Below are positions 11,901 to 23,641 of a stretch of 64,000 nt of DNA, one piece after another (the first letter of the stretch is position 1; each line of letters begins with the position of its first letter). The stretch lies in the NCBI GenBank assembly GCA_932294295.1, contig OW028585.1, forward strand, positions 29,744,720 through 29,808,719, in the 5' to 3' direction. This DNA comes from Alitta virens (lineage: Eukaryota > Annelida > Polychaeta > Phyllodocida > Nereididae). The position numbers and the translations under genes are program-made. The notes under the pieces were generated by a model. The model saw nothing but the letters and a program-made list of their open reading frames with translations. It searched no databases and had not been told where the DNA came from.

Positions 11901-14538
11901 GGTAATATGTAACAATATTTATTTCAATGCTGTATATAGCTGTAAGCCTACTTAATATTACGCTCTATAGTAAAGTTAAAGCTTCAATATATCTTCTTTT
12001 TATAATTATCTTTTTTAATTCTTTTTCAAAATATCAAGATATTAACAATAATTGGCTATCACAATTTAGGTGTATAATATAACAAATTGTGGATGGAGAG
12101 TCGACCAATATGCAATATGCAACGCATCGCACAATAACACTGGCTTCGACCAGTAAAACTGCATACTAGTCTCCTCACCATCCACTATTTATTTAATATT
12201 GGACTCCTTGCCATCCAATATGTTAACCCATCTGGTTGGTTTCATTTATGTTGTATTTCTTGTTAAGGTTGGTTTTATGGTGGCATATGTCGCAGACGAT
12301 GGCTACTCCGGGATTGGACAAGTTGGGAGGATTCGTTCGGATGTCCAGGCAAAAGGTGAAACATTCTTGTGTTCATTGGCGTAGCTGGACCTTCTGGAAT
12401 AGAGGCATGGGGGGCCATGGTCTAAATCAGGGGAGGAGTGGGGGGGGGGGGGGGGCAACTGGAAAATATAAATTTGATGTATAGCATATGTTAATTTAGC
12501 CGTTATCTGACTCGAGAAGCATGATCCAGTGATGGGCCTCATACATTTATTTTATTATACATGCCAGAACAATGCAGAAGTGAGACAACCCCCCTAGTTT
12601 GAAAGCAGTGAAGTTTTTAACACTGCCCTTTAAGGATTATGACCAACACTACAAAACACCAGAATCTTTCATTACCTGCAAGAATTAAAAGCACGAGATG
12701 TTTGAAATTTCACTTTTTGGGTTTTGCACCAGGTAAAGAAATTTTTTTGCCCATGCGAGTTTCAATCTAATTTTCCAGTATTTGGAGATAATGAAATCAT
12801 CTTATAGTGTTTACAAATCCTTGGATATTGGTCTTTAGTTCCACATATTAATAAACAGTGCTGTAGCCATGTTGATCTCAGGTCACAAGTTCATATTGAA
12901 AACAGCATGGGAAGAGTGAGACAAAGCATGAGTGAGACAGGGTGAGACAGTCAATTCAATGTAAGTATATAGGAAAAATGACAGCTGAATGTCTGTTGCA
13001 TAACAAGCTGAATTGGTGATGTCTTGTACCCAGTGTCCATGCCAGGATGCATTCTTAGATTGAATTCTGTATAGATTTATTCTACGACAGTTTAAGGGTT
13101 TTGGAACCTGTCATGGATATTCAAGCAATGCTGACTGAGAAAAAAATCATTCGAAGTTTGCAGTAAATACCAAAGTTTTGATCCAACTGGGATATGATGT
13201 TTTCCTTGGTCAGCTATTACAATGTTCTAATGAGGAAATCTGGAATGGGGGGCCAAGGTCTTGGCTGTTAATGTAGTAAAACACACGGCGAGCTTGGCTG
13301 GCACCGAAAATTACTTCTGCCTAAGTCTTCATGTTATGTAGATAATGTAGAAAAAACTCCAAAAGTTATTTGCTGAGCCAGCCAAGAGTTTTTGACCAAC
13401 AAAGAGATTATCCTAAATTTTGACGATGGAGGTATTCCACTCACAGAAACAATCTGATATGGCGTGACAGAAGCACCTGAATGGACTGGAAAATTTAGCA
13501 ATTCTTTTGCTTGATATGCAGTCAGTTTTGGACTGGTTTTAATTCACCTTATCAGATGTGCATAACATGAGGCTTTTATTATCTAACTTTTTTGTGTTTA
13601 CAGGATTGTGGTCATATCTTCGTGATACTACAATAGCAAAAGCAAAGGAGAGAAATCCAACAATTAAAAACATTGCCATCGCATCACCGCATAAAACATT
13701 TATGTTGAAAGACATTCGCAGAAGGTCGCTGCCATTGGCCTATTTGGGAACCAGAGTAAGATGAATTTCAAGAAATCTCTGACTAAAACTTCAGCTTTTG
13801 GCAATTTTTTGAATGACTGCCAACGTAGCATTGTAAAAGTAACCTAGTCAAAGGATCTTAAGTGCATCAATTTGGGTTTTACTGATGGGATGGTGCTTAT
13901 CACCGTGAACACATCAGATTTACATTTAGAAATATAAGGTCACTTGAATAGTACACTTTATGTATGTAAAATACTTAATCACATTTCAGCCTTGTTTCAT
14001 CATTGGTCTAAACCCAGGCACTGAAAGAATCTCACAGCAGTCATTGGTTTCTACAGTGAAAAGCATTGATGCAGTAACAGCGAAGTCTGTCATCTTACAT
14101 GCAGACAACCAATGGAGACTCTTTCCTTATCGACGAATCGTAATCTTTTACGCGCCTCACAGAATCACCCCATCGAACGTAAACACCATCATCAGTACTT
14201 GCGATGAGATTTTGTGCACTTTTGACCCTAACGATAACCTTGGATGCTCAACAATATCATTCGGTCTCAGTTACCAAACAAAAAAAGGTCTGAGATATGA
14301 TATCGAAGTTCACGGTGCTGATTTGCAAGATGCCTTGAACCACATCGATCGCCACATACAACTGTCCCACAAGTACTACAAAAAGGGGGGCCATTATCTC
14401 TGGATCTTCCTTCCAGCATGTCTTCCATATGACGTTGTTCTGGAACACGTCAAAAGGAATTTCGAAACGGAAGGCAAAGTCATCCATTCTTCTGTCTCAA
14501 TTTTCGAGGGTCCCCAGCTAGGCCAATCTAAACTCTGA
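8910..14538 (+). CDS. GNAT acetyltransferase, histidine N-acetyltransferase (NAT16/HISAT)-like
   Basis: Predicted acetyl-CoA-dependent N-acetyltransferase. The closest family by remembered architecture is vertebrate NAT16/HISAT, which acetylates L-histidine; the substrate here is unproven. Exons: 8910-9092, 12268-12355, 13604-13755, 13990-14538. All borders are AG/GT and phases agree (0; 1 with GGA split across exons 2/3; 0), giving 323 residues. The GNAT fold spans about residues 10-140: VREATENDYEAVMAID, GLDLLPDMYFRFLRDPKRT, then VGFMVAYVADDG and the acetyl-CoA loop region RSDVQAKGLWSYL. The loop QAKGLW follows Q-x-x-G-x-(G/A) except that Trp replaces the last small residue. The C-terminal domain (exon 4) has YDIEVHGADLQDALNHIDRH and the HISAT-type tail. 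The first ATG follows an acceptor-like ttccag, so a 5' UTR intron is possible. The palindrome's left edge lies in intron 2, so exons 3-4 exist twice in the window. Confidence 0.85.
9170..9329. repeat. Two-unit ~85-bp tandem repeat
   Basis: The segment tctgccagctta through gataaggcttggagt, then cacacc, occurs twice back to back with small differences. Confidence 0.7.
9722..10609. mobile_element. Tc1/mariner-like MITE, copy 2 (intact ends, TA duplication)
   Basis: 888 bp with inverted ends cagttggaagcagaattatt and aataattctgattccaactg, flanked on both sides by ta (9720-9721 and 10610-10611), the target duplication of the Tc1/mariner superfamily. The interior matches 934-1863 in inverse orientation with small indels. 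No transposase frame is present. Confidence 0.8.
11165..11580. promoter_or_regulatory. CpG-rich segment inside acetyltransferase intron 1
   Basis: Unlike the AT-rich surroundings, this ~400-bp stretch has many CG dinucleotides (ggcgccac, gcgtaaacgcgatagg, gcgcacgcacgctaccggg, gcgtcgtcgctgc) and an inverted CCAAT-like element (gaccaatcac, near 11198). It could be an internal promoter for a short isoform starting upstream of exon 2, or a transposon piece. No terminal repeats were found. Confidence 0.3.
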
Positions 14539-14608
14539 TTTTGCTATGAAACTCTAAACACTAACATTGTGTCATAATTGTGAACATTCATAAGTGGCAT
14601 GATTCTTT

Positions 14609-14724
14609 CCGGACAGCATGCTAAAGTGGCGCAACATCGGTATAACATTGGCCGACATCGGGACCACATAAGCCGAAGGAGGCCAATGATGAAATAATGT
14701 TGTCCGATTGGGAATGCTATCTGG
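14609..14724. mobile_element. Short MITE with ccagatagcattc ends, left arm
   Basis: 116 bp: left end ccggacagcatgc, right end gaatgctatctgg (inverse ccagatagcattc). The interior contains the motif aacattggccgacatcgg. The same family occurs at 55631-55749 and, by the palindrome, at 50761-50876. Confidence 0.6.
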
Positions 14725-15009
14725 ATGATCAAGTTGTCAGTGATGCGAAAAAAGAAGTAGGATGCCATTGGAATAATATTCAACTGTTTAATAACTAAAA
14801 TTTATAAAGCTTTTGTTGTGATAATTCTGTTTAGTAAACGCTTAATTACCACTTTATTAAATTGTTTCTTTCCTTTTATCACTTTAAAAAAAGCTGCAAT
14901 ATAAAGGCTAGCTACACTGTGTCTTAAAAATTGCAATGCAGATTTAATAAGAGTTGAAACATTCATTTCCAAGACAATCTCCAGAATTTTATCATTAGAT
15001 GAGTTATGA

Positions 15010-15283
15010 TCAATTCAATCTTCCCCTCCCCCCCCCCCCCCTGAAATTAACAAATTAAAATTACCTTTTTCTACACACTTTTGTTTGGAAGTGTTGGGCT
15101 TTGTTAAACAGTTTTACACTTCATTTCACATATCAGTACAAGTTTATCTATAAAAATAGTTTGTCACCATTACTTCACCTCTTGACAAGCATTTTTGCAT
15201 TAACTTGTACACATGAGGGAAAGTTTTAATGTGACAAAGTGGGCCTGCATCCTCCCACCCATCAAGAAAAATAGACGCCCCTG
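15010..15283. mobile_element. Truncated hAT-like element, left arm
   Basis: Resembles 467-757 and 61992-62392: a C-run, a tail reading cccacccatcaagaaaaa, and an end atagacgcccctg (inverse caggggcgtctat). The other terminus is missing. Mirrored at about 50193-50466. Confidence 0.5.
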
Positions 15284-16465
15284 GAGTAAGACCAAAAGAG
15301 TCCTACAAGTGTCAGTTTTTCTCTTTGGAAATGTTTAGTTTTATTCCACTAGTAGGGTCAGAAATTTCAGACTCTGACCCCCTAAAAAGTCTCTAAATGC
15401 CCAGAAAACAACTTTCTGAAAAATTTTAGGTCTATAGGTAAATATTTTAAGGTTGCAAAAGACCTGAATAAATACTTCTTTTTTTAGAGGGTCAGAGCAG
15501 AAAATTTTAAGTTTGTGCATTTGGACCATCCTACTGCTGGCCCTGATAATAATTAATTTAGGTAAAATGTGCCATCTGTAAGGAGTAAAGTTATAATCCA
15601 GCAGAGTAGACCAACCATAGGTTAAACTTTATTTCATGCAGGATAAATTTATTGCAATGCGTAAAAGTTTATTCCAATGGAGTATTTTCGACACAGATCT
15701 GCAGCTGTTTACAAGTCCACTGCCCGCGCCATCTATATTAATTTTAATTAGCGGGCGAGCAGTGCAAGCATGCAGGGGAGTGTGGGGCACCATGAGCCAT
15801 GAGGCACCTTGATCCATTGGCTCTGTAGGCCAGTTGGTTTGTCATTAACCTTGTAAATGGCAATGATTTTGTGCCCTAAGTGAACAAGAATTAGTTCACT
15901 AATTATTTTTTTGAGTTATCTATCAGGACAATGTGTCAATTCAGAATTTACACTTTTCACTACCACAGAGTAATAAAACTAAGCAATATATTTTTTTTCT
16001 AGTATCTTCATTACGCGTAGAATCCAGCAGCCAATTTGTCAGTGTGAACAAGGCAATATATACCACAGATATACCTGCATCACACCATATGTTTTTATAT
16101 GGAATTGCACGTGGGCCAGCTTACACGGGCACCTTAGGCCTGACCATGAAACAACAATAAACAGTTAAAAGCATACTATTGCATTTATAAGCCTTTGTAG
16201 TATATGCTACTATGTCATTTGCTCATAGATATAGCACAATCTTGTACTTTTCGGAATCCTTAGAAGTAGCTCTATCAAGCTACGGGGGATGTCATTTTGT
16301 CCCATGGCAACCAAGCTTGAAAACTGTTACCATAGCAATGAACCCAGGTTTTCAGTAAATGTTATATTTCTTTATATTTCTTTACCACTGGCACTGACAG
16401 ACTCTATCCAAATTACCTAATCAAATCGTTTAACTACATGCTTTATTTTGGTTATGTGACCTTTA

Positions 16466-16478
16466 AGGTCAAAGGTCA
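16466..16478 (+). promoter_or_regulatory. AGGTCA direct repeat (DR1-like), first unit
   Basis: aggtcaaaggtca is a perfect DR1, the consensus bound by HNF4/RXR-type nuclear receptors. It recurs in the repeat units of this element, so its sequence conservation may reflect only the repeat. Confidence 0.3.
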
Positions 16479-16817
16479 TTGTCATAGTGAGAATTGGGGT
16501 TAAATGTACAAATTTGGCCCTTTTTAACATAAAAACATTTTTAGATTCATTATGCGTATCACTTAATACCTGTTTCCATGCAAACAGTTATTCATCAGTA
16601 ACTTGACATTGTCTAAATTTGTTCTGGATATTTAGGTTGTCTTGGTATCCATGGCAACCAGGTTCAAATGATCATAACAAATTGATGTCCTTCACAACAT
16701 AGACAAATGGGAAATCCCAAAAAGCTAGATATGCGATTACACTGTTCCTGCAGCTTTCTGTGATTTGTAATTTTTAATATAACCTACTTGCAGAATATTT
16801 TAGACAGGTGACCTTCA

Positions 16818-16836
16818 AGGTCAAAGGTCAAGGTCA
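16818..16836 (+). promoter_or_regulatory. Triple AGGTCA half-sites, second unit
   Basis: aggtcaaaggtcaaggtca has three half-sites, spaced by one base and then by none. It is inverted at 21343-21375 (with one change) and mirrored in the right arm. Confidence 0.3.
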
Positions 16837-19800
16837 TGATAAAAGTGAGGCTAAAAACAAAAATCTCGTCAATTTTTGCAGTAAAAGAAGACATTGAATC
16901 CTACCTAATACTACATTAATTGGCAGTTTTCAAATTGACATTAGTTTGTGAGAAATGTAGTCCTGGCTTGTTTTAAAAATATAGTTTGAATAGGTAGCCA
17001 TGGCAACCAGGCTAAAATCGTCACATACAAAATCAAGATGAATGACAATGTTGTCAAATTTGAGAGATTTTGGTGGCTGATAAGTAGTTTTCCAGGGCCA
17101 GCATGGTCTTGAATATTAGTTTTTTTTATATCAGGGAACATTTCAATCATGTGACCATCAAAGTCAAAGGTCAAGGTGACAACTGAGGTCAATGACCCAT
17201 GTGCCACCATCTTGTGCCCTACAGGAGTGAATAGAATCTAATGCTGTGTGCTAATTTGTGCAAGTGACATTTATATAAAGATCCCAACATGACTAATAAT
17301 TGCTCCACATATATAATTTGTGAGATACAATTTCACAAGGCCAATATAGCTGTAAGCGTTCATATTTCTGTATTTGGTGTATACATGGGATTATTTTAGT
17401 CATGTGACTGTGGGGTCGAAGGTATAGGTCTCAGTAAAAACTGAGGTCAATAACCTTAAATCAGCCTATTTGCAATATGGAAATGAATATAATCTCATTT
17501 TACATTGCACTGGTAATTTATGTAGAGATGTCAACATGACCAATGTTCCCTGAATGTATGATGGAAATAGCAGGTGATATATAATTTTAACTGGTATCCA
17601 TGGCAACCAGGCAGGATTCACCACAAACAAAACTGAGGAAAAGGACCATGTTTGCAAATTTGCAGGATTTTGAATGGCTGTTAAGCAGTATAACAAGGTA
17701 ATATAACAAGGCAAGCGTAGCCTCCAGGGGTATTTTTTTCTGCATTTTATAACATGTGAATAACTCAGTCATGTAATCTTAAAGCCAAAAATGAATGATG
17801 AAAACTCAGATCAATGACCCTCAATTGATTTTTCTTCCCAACAGCAGTAAATTATATAACCTCTAAGCCAACCTTTTGTTCATGGCAAGTTTTCGGTCAA
17901 TTGTTTTCCAAGTTTCATCATTGAGCCACCTTAAGTTTTTTTTTTACTATGGAAGTGTAGGTCTGAGCATCATATTTGTGGAATTATCCTCTATTGTTTC
18001 AAGTATATGTAAGAAATTGTTCTCCTTTGGTGGTGATTACAAGAAACATATTGGAAACATCTTTAATGAGTCTTTAATCTTAGTTATGTTGGTAAATACC
18101 CACTTTTTATGTATTCCTTGACCATGAAAACCCACATGTAGACACCAGACAGACAGACAGACAGAAATTTTTTTATTTATGCCATAAAAATCATAATAAT
18201 ACAATAACATAATTTTTATAATATGTTAATGCCAAAGCATGATGCCGAAGGGCGAATTCGGCGCCTGAAAATTTGGTGAATTCGACTCATGAAAGAAGTG
18301 AATTCGGCACAAAAAACGGTGAATTCAGCGCACTGAATAATTCTCATTCATAGCTATATATAAGTAAAACAAATTTATTATTCAAATAGGACGTTTAGGG
18401 AATCGGACATTTCAGGTTTGGACATTTTGGTTGTCAGACATTTTGACTTGATACTGCTCCAAGCAAGCTAATCACTGATTGGCTGTTATATTTTTGAACT
18501 TCTCATTTCGATCAATCACAGCGCATAACACAAAGTAATCAAAATGGCGGTTGTCACTGTTAATCACGACGATCTTAGCTACGTTTTGAAAGGAAATTGG
18601 TTTATATTTTGCATCTTAGGGACAGAATAACTGTATTTTATGGATTACCGATATTAAACTTAAGCATTTTAATTTTTAGAAGTGCAACAAAGGCGGCTGG
18701 AGGACTGTTGTATACATGTTTGACGTCCGTAACATTTGACAGCTGACAGTTCGCTAACCACCAATACCGGAGCACATAACTTCGTCAAAAGTTGATCAAG
18801 TTTCTCAAAGTATACATTAAATAAAAGCCAGAAAGTCATAGAATACCTTTCTGAACAAATACGGTATCCAGTCCCTGTGAAAACGGCAAAATTCGCCGTG
18901 TTATCAGCAATTTGCACTGCCATTTCAGCACGAAGCTGTACAACGCACTTCGGTCATTTCCGTCGGAGTTCGTAACGTTAGGAAAACATTGTTTGTATAC
19001 AATTGCACATGGGTGAGATTTAAATTCCAGAAAAGGCTCAGTCAAAATTATCGTGGTGCTGCCACCTGTCGCTGGTTTCGTAGTGAGTGTTGCCACCTAG
19101 CTCCTGCAACCTTGAACATACAGCCTACGGCCTCTGGCCTTCGGCTATAAATATTGGCTCAGGCGATGCCCATTTTGCCTAAGTGTAGGCACTGCCATAA
19201 GCACCCCCTGTTTAAATCATAAACTACAAATTAATTTTTCTGCCAAGAAAACAAAAAAAAAATTACCAAAATGGTGTTATCTTTATTAGTCTACGAAATT
19301 TGAAAAAAATAAGTATTTCTATTAATGGCGTCCCTAATTTGCATAGTAGTGTTCTCAATTACTAATCATGATACTTTAATGAACCACACAAAATGTATAG
19401 GTTGAAACTTGAAAAAAAATTGACCACAAAGTAAAATATGGGTGGTCAGTTTGATATGTAAATTAAGGGGTGAAGGACTAAAAATTCAGCTTGACAACAG
19501 CAAGATTTGAAATCAGCAGGTCCATTAACATACGTACATAAATAATTTATGGTTTCATGAGAAGATAAGGAATTAGTCAGTGACTGATCTTCAAAAAAGG
19601 TAAAACTGAAAATGTTTATACATCAATAATTTATTTATGGCCATGGCAACAATTTAGCACTGGTTGTTGTGGCAATATCGGTAGTTCCATGACACAGACA
19701 AATTCAGAAACCTGAAAAGATGCAACTTCAGACAGTTGAAAATGTACCAAAACTAGCGAGAAATCCATGCAGGGACTTGTTTTTATGATTCAAACCAGCT

Positions 19801-22599
19801 TGCCATGTATTCCAGTAATACATATCAACTTACTTATTTTTGGAAAACAAACATAAGTCATGTTAGAATTATTATTATTATGTATTTACTGCGCCATATG
19901 CTTGAATTAACCTACTGAATAGAACATAATAAAATAATGTTCAGTTTCATTGCGCAAAATTGACTGAATATGATCACTGACCTTAGTTTTTACCATTACC
20001 TAGACCCTTGACCCCCTAATCACATGACTGAAATTAGCTCGTGCATATGTGTATATGCTTAATACAGAAATGTGAAAGCTTAGACCTATGTCGGTCCTGT
20101 AGAAATGCATAACCGGCAGCAAAATATCACTTGTGCATTTCGAAACCTTCACTTCTGATTCTTCATTGCCTAATTATTCAACAAAATAATCCTATAGTAC
20201 AAGCATTAAGGAAATCAATTTTTTTCAGACCTCAATTCATTTGCATGATAAATGCCTTTGGTTGCAGCTGAAAGCTCTCAGGTGAGGAAAATTTGACTAT
20301 GCAGAAAAAGTTTAAAATTTCCAAGAAAGTATTAAAAACTTCTTTTCACGAAATCTGAATTTTGATGTATTTCTTGGAAAGCCAGCTTATGTGCAATAGT
20401 AATGTAATATGACTCAATAGCAGCATTTTTTTTTTATATTTGCAACGCACTGGTCACTTTAAAAAAAAGTGATGATTGCAGCTATCAACATGCAGGTAAT
20501 TTTCTTAGTTTTCTTTATGAGGAAACCAGCCTAGTTGCCATGGATACCACTTGACATTATATACCCATGGTGTATATCTCTACATAAATTACAAGTCCAG
20601 AATAAAATGAGATTATATTTACTTCCATATTGAAAATGGTCTGATTTAAAGTCATTGACCTCCGTTTTTACCATGACCTAGACCTTCGACCCCACAGGTA
20701 CATGACTAAAATAATCCCATGTATACACCAAATACAGAAATATGAAAGCTTACAGCTATATTGGCCTTGTGAAATTGCAAAACAGGCTGCAAAATCTCGC
20801 AAAAGTGAGAACATTGTCATTTTCTTTAGTTTTGTTTATGATGAATCCAGTCTGGTTGCCATGGATCCCAGTTAAAATTATATATGTGGAGCAAGTATTG
20901 GTCATGTTGGGATCTTAATATAAATGTCACTTGCAGAAATTAGCACACAGCCTTAGATTCTATTCACTCCTTTAGGGCACAAAATGACCTTAGTTGTCAC
21001 CTGGACCTTCACCTTTGACTTTGATGGTCACATGATTGAAATATTCCCTGATATAAAAAACAAATATATTATAAAGTTTAAGACCATGCTGGCCCTAAAA
21101 ACTACTTGTAAGCTACCAAAATCTCTCCAATTTGAGAACATTGTCATTCATCTTGATTTTGTTTTGACAATTCTAGCCTGGTTGCCATGGCTACCAATTT
21201 AAACTATATTTGTAAAACAAGCCAGGACTACATTTCTCACAAACTAATGTCAATTTGAAAACTGCCAATTAATGTAGTATTAGGTAGGATTCAATGTCTT
21301 CTTTTACTGCAAAAATTGACGAGATTTTTGTTTTTAGCCTCACTGTTATCATGACTTTGACCTTTGACCTTGAAGGTCACCTGTCTAAAATATTCTGCAA
21401 GTAGGTTATATTAAAAATTACAAATCACAGAAAGCTGCAGGAACAGTGTAATCGCATATCTGGCTTTTTGGGATTTCCCATTTGTCTATGTTGTGAAGGA
21501 CATCAATTTGTTTATGATCTGTTGAACCTGGTTGCCATGGATATCAAGACAACCTAAATATCCTGAACAAATTTAGACTATGTCAAGTTACTGATGAATA
21601 CCTGTTTGCATGGAAACAGGTATTAAGTGATACGCATGATGAATCTAAAAATGTTTTTATGTTAAAAAGGGCCAAAATTGTACATTTAACCCCAATTCTC
21701 ACTATGACAATGACCTTTGACCTTAAAGGTCAACTAACCAACATAAAGCATGTAGTTAAAAGATTTGATTATGTAACTTGGATGGAGTCTGTCAGTGCTA
21801 GTGGTAAAGAAATATAAAGAAAACTAAAATTTCCTGAAAACCTGGGTTCATTGCTATGGCAACATATTTCAAGCTATGTTGCCATGGGAAAAAACGGCAT
21901 CCCCCCTAGCTCGATAGAGCTACTTCTGAGGATTCCGAAAAGTACAAGATTGTGCAGTGCCTATGATTTGTCAAGCAAGCCACTTTTTGTGACATAGTAG
22001 CGTATACTATTGATTATATTATAAACATGAACTTAACCTGCCATATAAGTATATAGTGTATTTTAGCCTACATTGCATTATAAGCGATGTAGGGTCAGAA
22101 CTGCTTCCAGAAACATTTTTCTCAATAAATCTAGTCTTATCTTCTCTGAATAGTAGACGACAGACAATCTCCTGTGTTGCGTTTATTTATTTATTCAAAT
22201 ATCGCTCATACAGTGTCTCATTAACATGAGGCCCCCTAACATGCCCCCTTTTTTTCACATACAATTCTGCAATGCTAACATAAAGTGACTAAAAGTTACA
22301 GACTAGAAAAGAGACAGAGTATATGGTCTGGGAGTACAGTTGAGTACATGACTAAGTAAATGTAGTTAAGAACTATACTAGAAAACAGATTATGGCAATA
22401 AGTGTCGGTATAGCTATGTTAAATAGACTGACTTATAATCTCTAAAAATTAATTCTTTATAAGTCCAGGACTGCAGGCGGCTTGGAGGTACGCCCTGGCC
22501 GAGTTGTGATGGGTAACGTGACAACGGCCAATAGTTCCTTATACGTCGTACAATAGTGTCTCTGGGAGGCAGACAAAGCCTGGGAGGCTTAGGCTACTA

Positions 22600-23641
22600 C
22601 TTTCTATTTCCCTTCTATTATTTGTGACAGGACACCTCCTATTGCTAGATCGGACGCATACGTGTCCAAGATCACTGGGCAGCCCTCACGGGGCAGTGCC
22701 AAGATGGGTGCTGTCGTGAGAGCTTATATTAGGGCATCAAAAGACCTCTGACACTCTGGGGTCCATTCAAAAGCAATTTTGGTCGTCATTAGACTGTGCA
22801 AGGGCGTAGCCAGGGCCGTAAAATTAGGGACATACTTTCTAAAATAGGAAGCAAATCCCACAAAACTTCTGACCTTATAAACAGATTGGGGTACCGGCCA
22901 GTTCTTGACTGCTTCAATCTTTCTGGGGTGCAGGGCCACTTGTTTCACTAACCACATGACCAAGAAAAGACACCTCCTTTTTATATAGTTCACATTTACT
23001 GGGCTTTAACCTCAGGCCAGATTGGCCCATCCTATCAAGGAAAATTACCAGGTTAGATAGGCACTGGCTAAAGGTGGACCCCTGGACCACTATGTAATCC
23101 ATGTAACATAGACATGTGCTCAAATCGAGGCCACCCAACACCAATTCCATAAGCAGGGCCATTTGTCACACCAAATAGCACAGTAAAATGATAGTGCCCC
23201 CTGGGAGTGGTAAAAGCAGTCTTTTCCCTGTCTCTCTCCTCCATGGCTATCTGCCAGTAACCGGAGGAAAAATCTAATGTACAAATCCACCTCGCACCTG
23301 CGAGTGAATCCAAACACCTTAGGCAAAGGATACGCATCCTGCTTGGTATACGTGTTCAGGCACCTGTAATCTACACAGAACCGAACAGTGCCATCTTTCT
23401 TTCGAACTAAAACAAGAGGGCTAGACCAGGGGCTGCTACTGGGCTCAATTACACCAAGACCTAGCATACGGTGAACCTCCTCACCAAGGGCACAGTTCTG
23501 GGCCCATCCCAATATCCATGCGGGCAGTTTGAAGGGCCTATTATCACCAGTATCAATGGAATGTTTATCCATATCAGTACGCCCCAACCCGTACTGACCT
23601 CCTTCAAAACAATACTTGTATTTGGACAGGACAGAAGCCAA
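22600..23641 (-). pseudogene. Gypsy-type reverse transcriptase/RNase H remnant, left arm
   Basis: The order of a Ty3/Gypsy pol is clear but spread over several frames: GVIEPSSSPWSSPLVLVRKK and VRFCVDYRCLN (23641-23310), LDFSSGYWQIAM and KTAFTTPRGHYHF (about 23300-23170), then CYMDY at the active site, LKPSKCELYKKEVSFLGHVV, VRSFVGFASYFRKYVPNF (22990-22730) and an RNase H start ILALPREGCPVILDTYASD (about 22725-22640). At least three frameshifts and stops break it. The active-site box reads YMDY where YxDD is expected, so the second catalytic Asp is lost. RNase H is cut short and integrase is absent. The right arm carries the same lesions, so decay preceded formation of the palindrome. Confidence 0.85.

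Larger units (their letters stand above)
9093..12267 (+). other. Intron 1 of the acetyltransferase gene
   Basis: Non-coding. It holds a two-unit tandem repeat (9170-9329), an intact Tc1-like MITE (9722-10609), a CpG-rich segment (11165-11580), and a direct repeat pair (11814-11905 and 11949-12045, beginning tacttaatatta). Nothing else recognised. Confidence 0.6.
14539..16197. other. Left-arm stretch 3' of the acetyltransferase gene
   Basis: No coding region supported. It holds a short MITE (14609-14724), a truncated hAT-like element (about 15010-15283) and otherwise anonymous AT-rich sequence. Mirrored at 49279-50946. Confidence 0.5.
16198..22009. mobile_element. Nested 5.8-kb inverted-repeat element, left arm
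   Basis: Ends are inverse of each other: tagtatatgctactatgtca at 16198 and its near-complement ending at 22009. The inverted arms run inward about 1.4-1.5 kb (16198-17620 against 20525-22009) with roughly 90% identity by eye, so they are much older than the outer palindrome. Each arm is itself built from ~300-bp units with ggttgccatggnnacc and gaccttnaaggtcaaaggtc motifs. The loop (about 17620-20525) has no transposase. It does contain a slightly CpG-richer piece (18470-19150), a gacagaca microsatellite (18145-18165) and repeated gaattcggc motifs (18245-18335). Probably a non-autonomous large-TIR or foldback element; two opposite insertions of one repeat is the alternative. Confidence 0.65.

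Noticed and set aside
14257..14487. Minus-strand ORF over acetyltransferase exon 4
   Set aside because: An antisense shadow of a clearly conserved spliced exon.
18245..18300. Cloning-vector contamination (aagggcgaattc)
   Set aside because: The 12-mer resembles a TA-cloning junction, but it is one of four diverged gaattc repeats in native sequence and no further vector sequence follows.
18669..19096. Two overlapping minus-strand coding regions in the nested element's loop
   Set aside because: Different frames, no recognisable family, no promoter or splice partner. Kept only as a CpG-richer segment of possible host origin.
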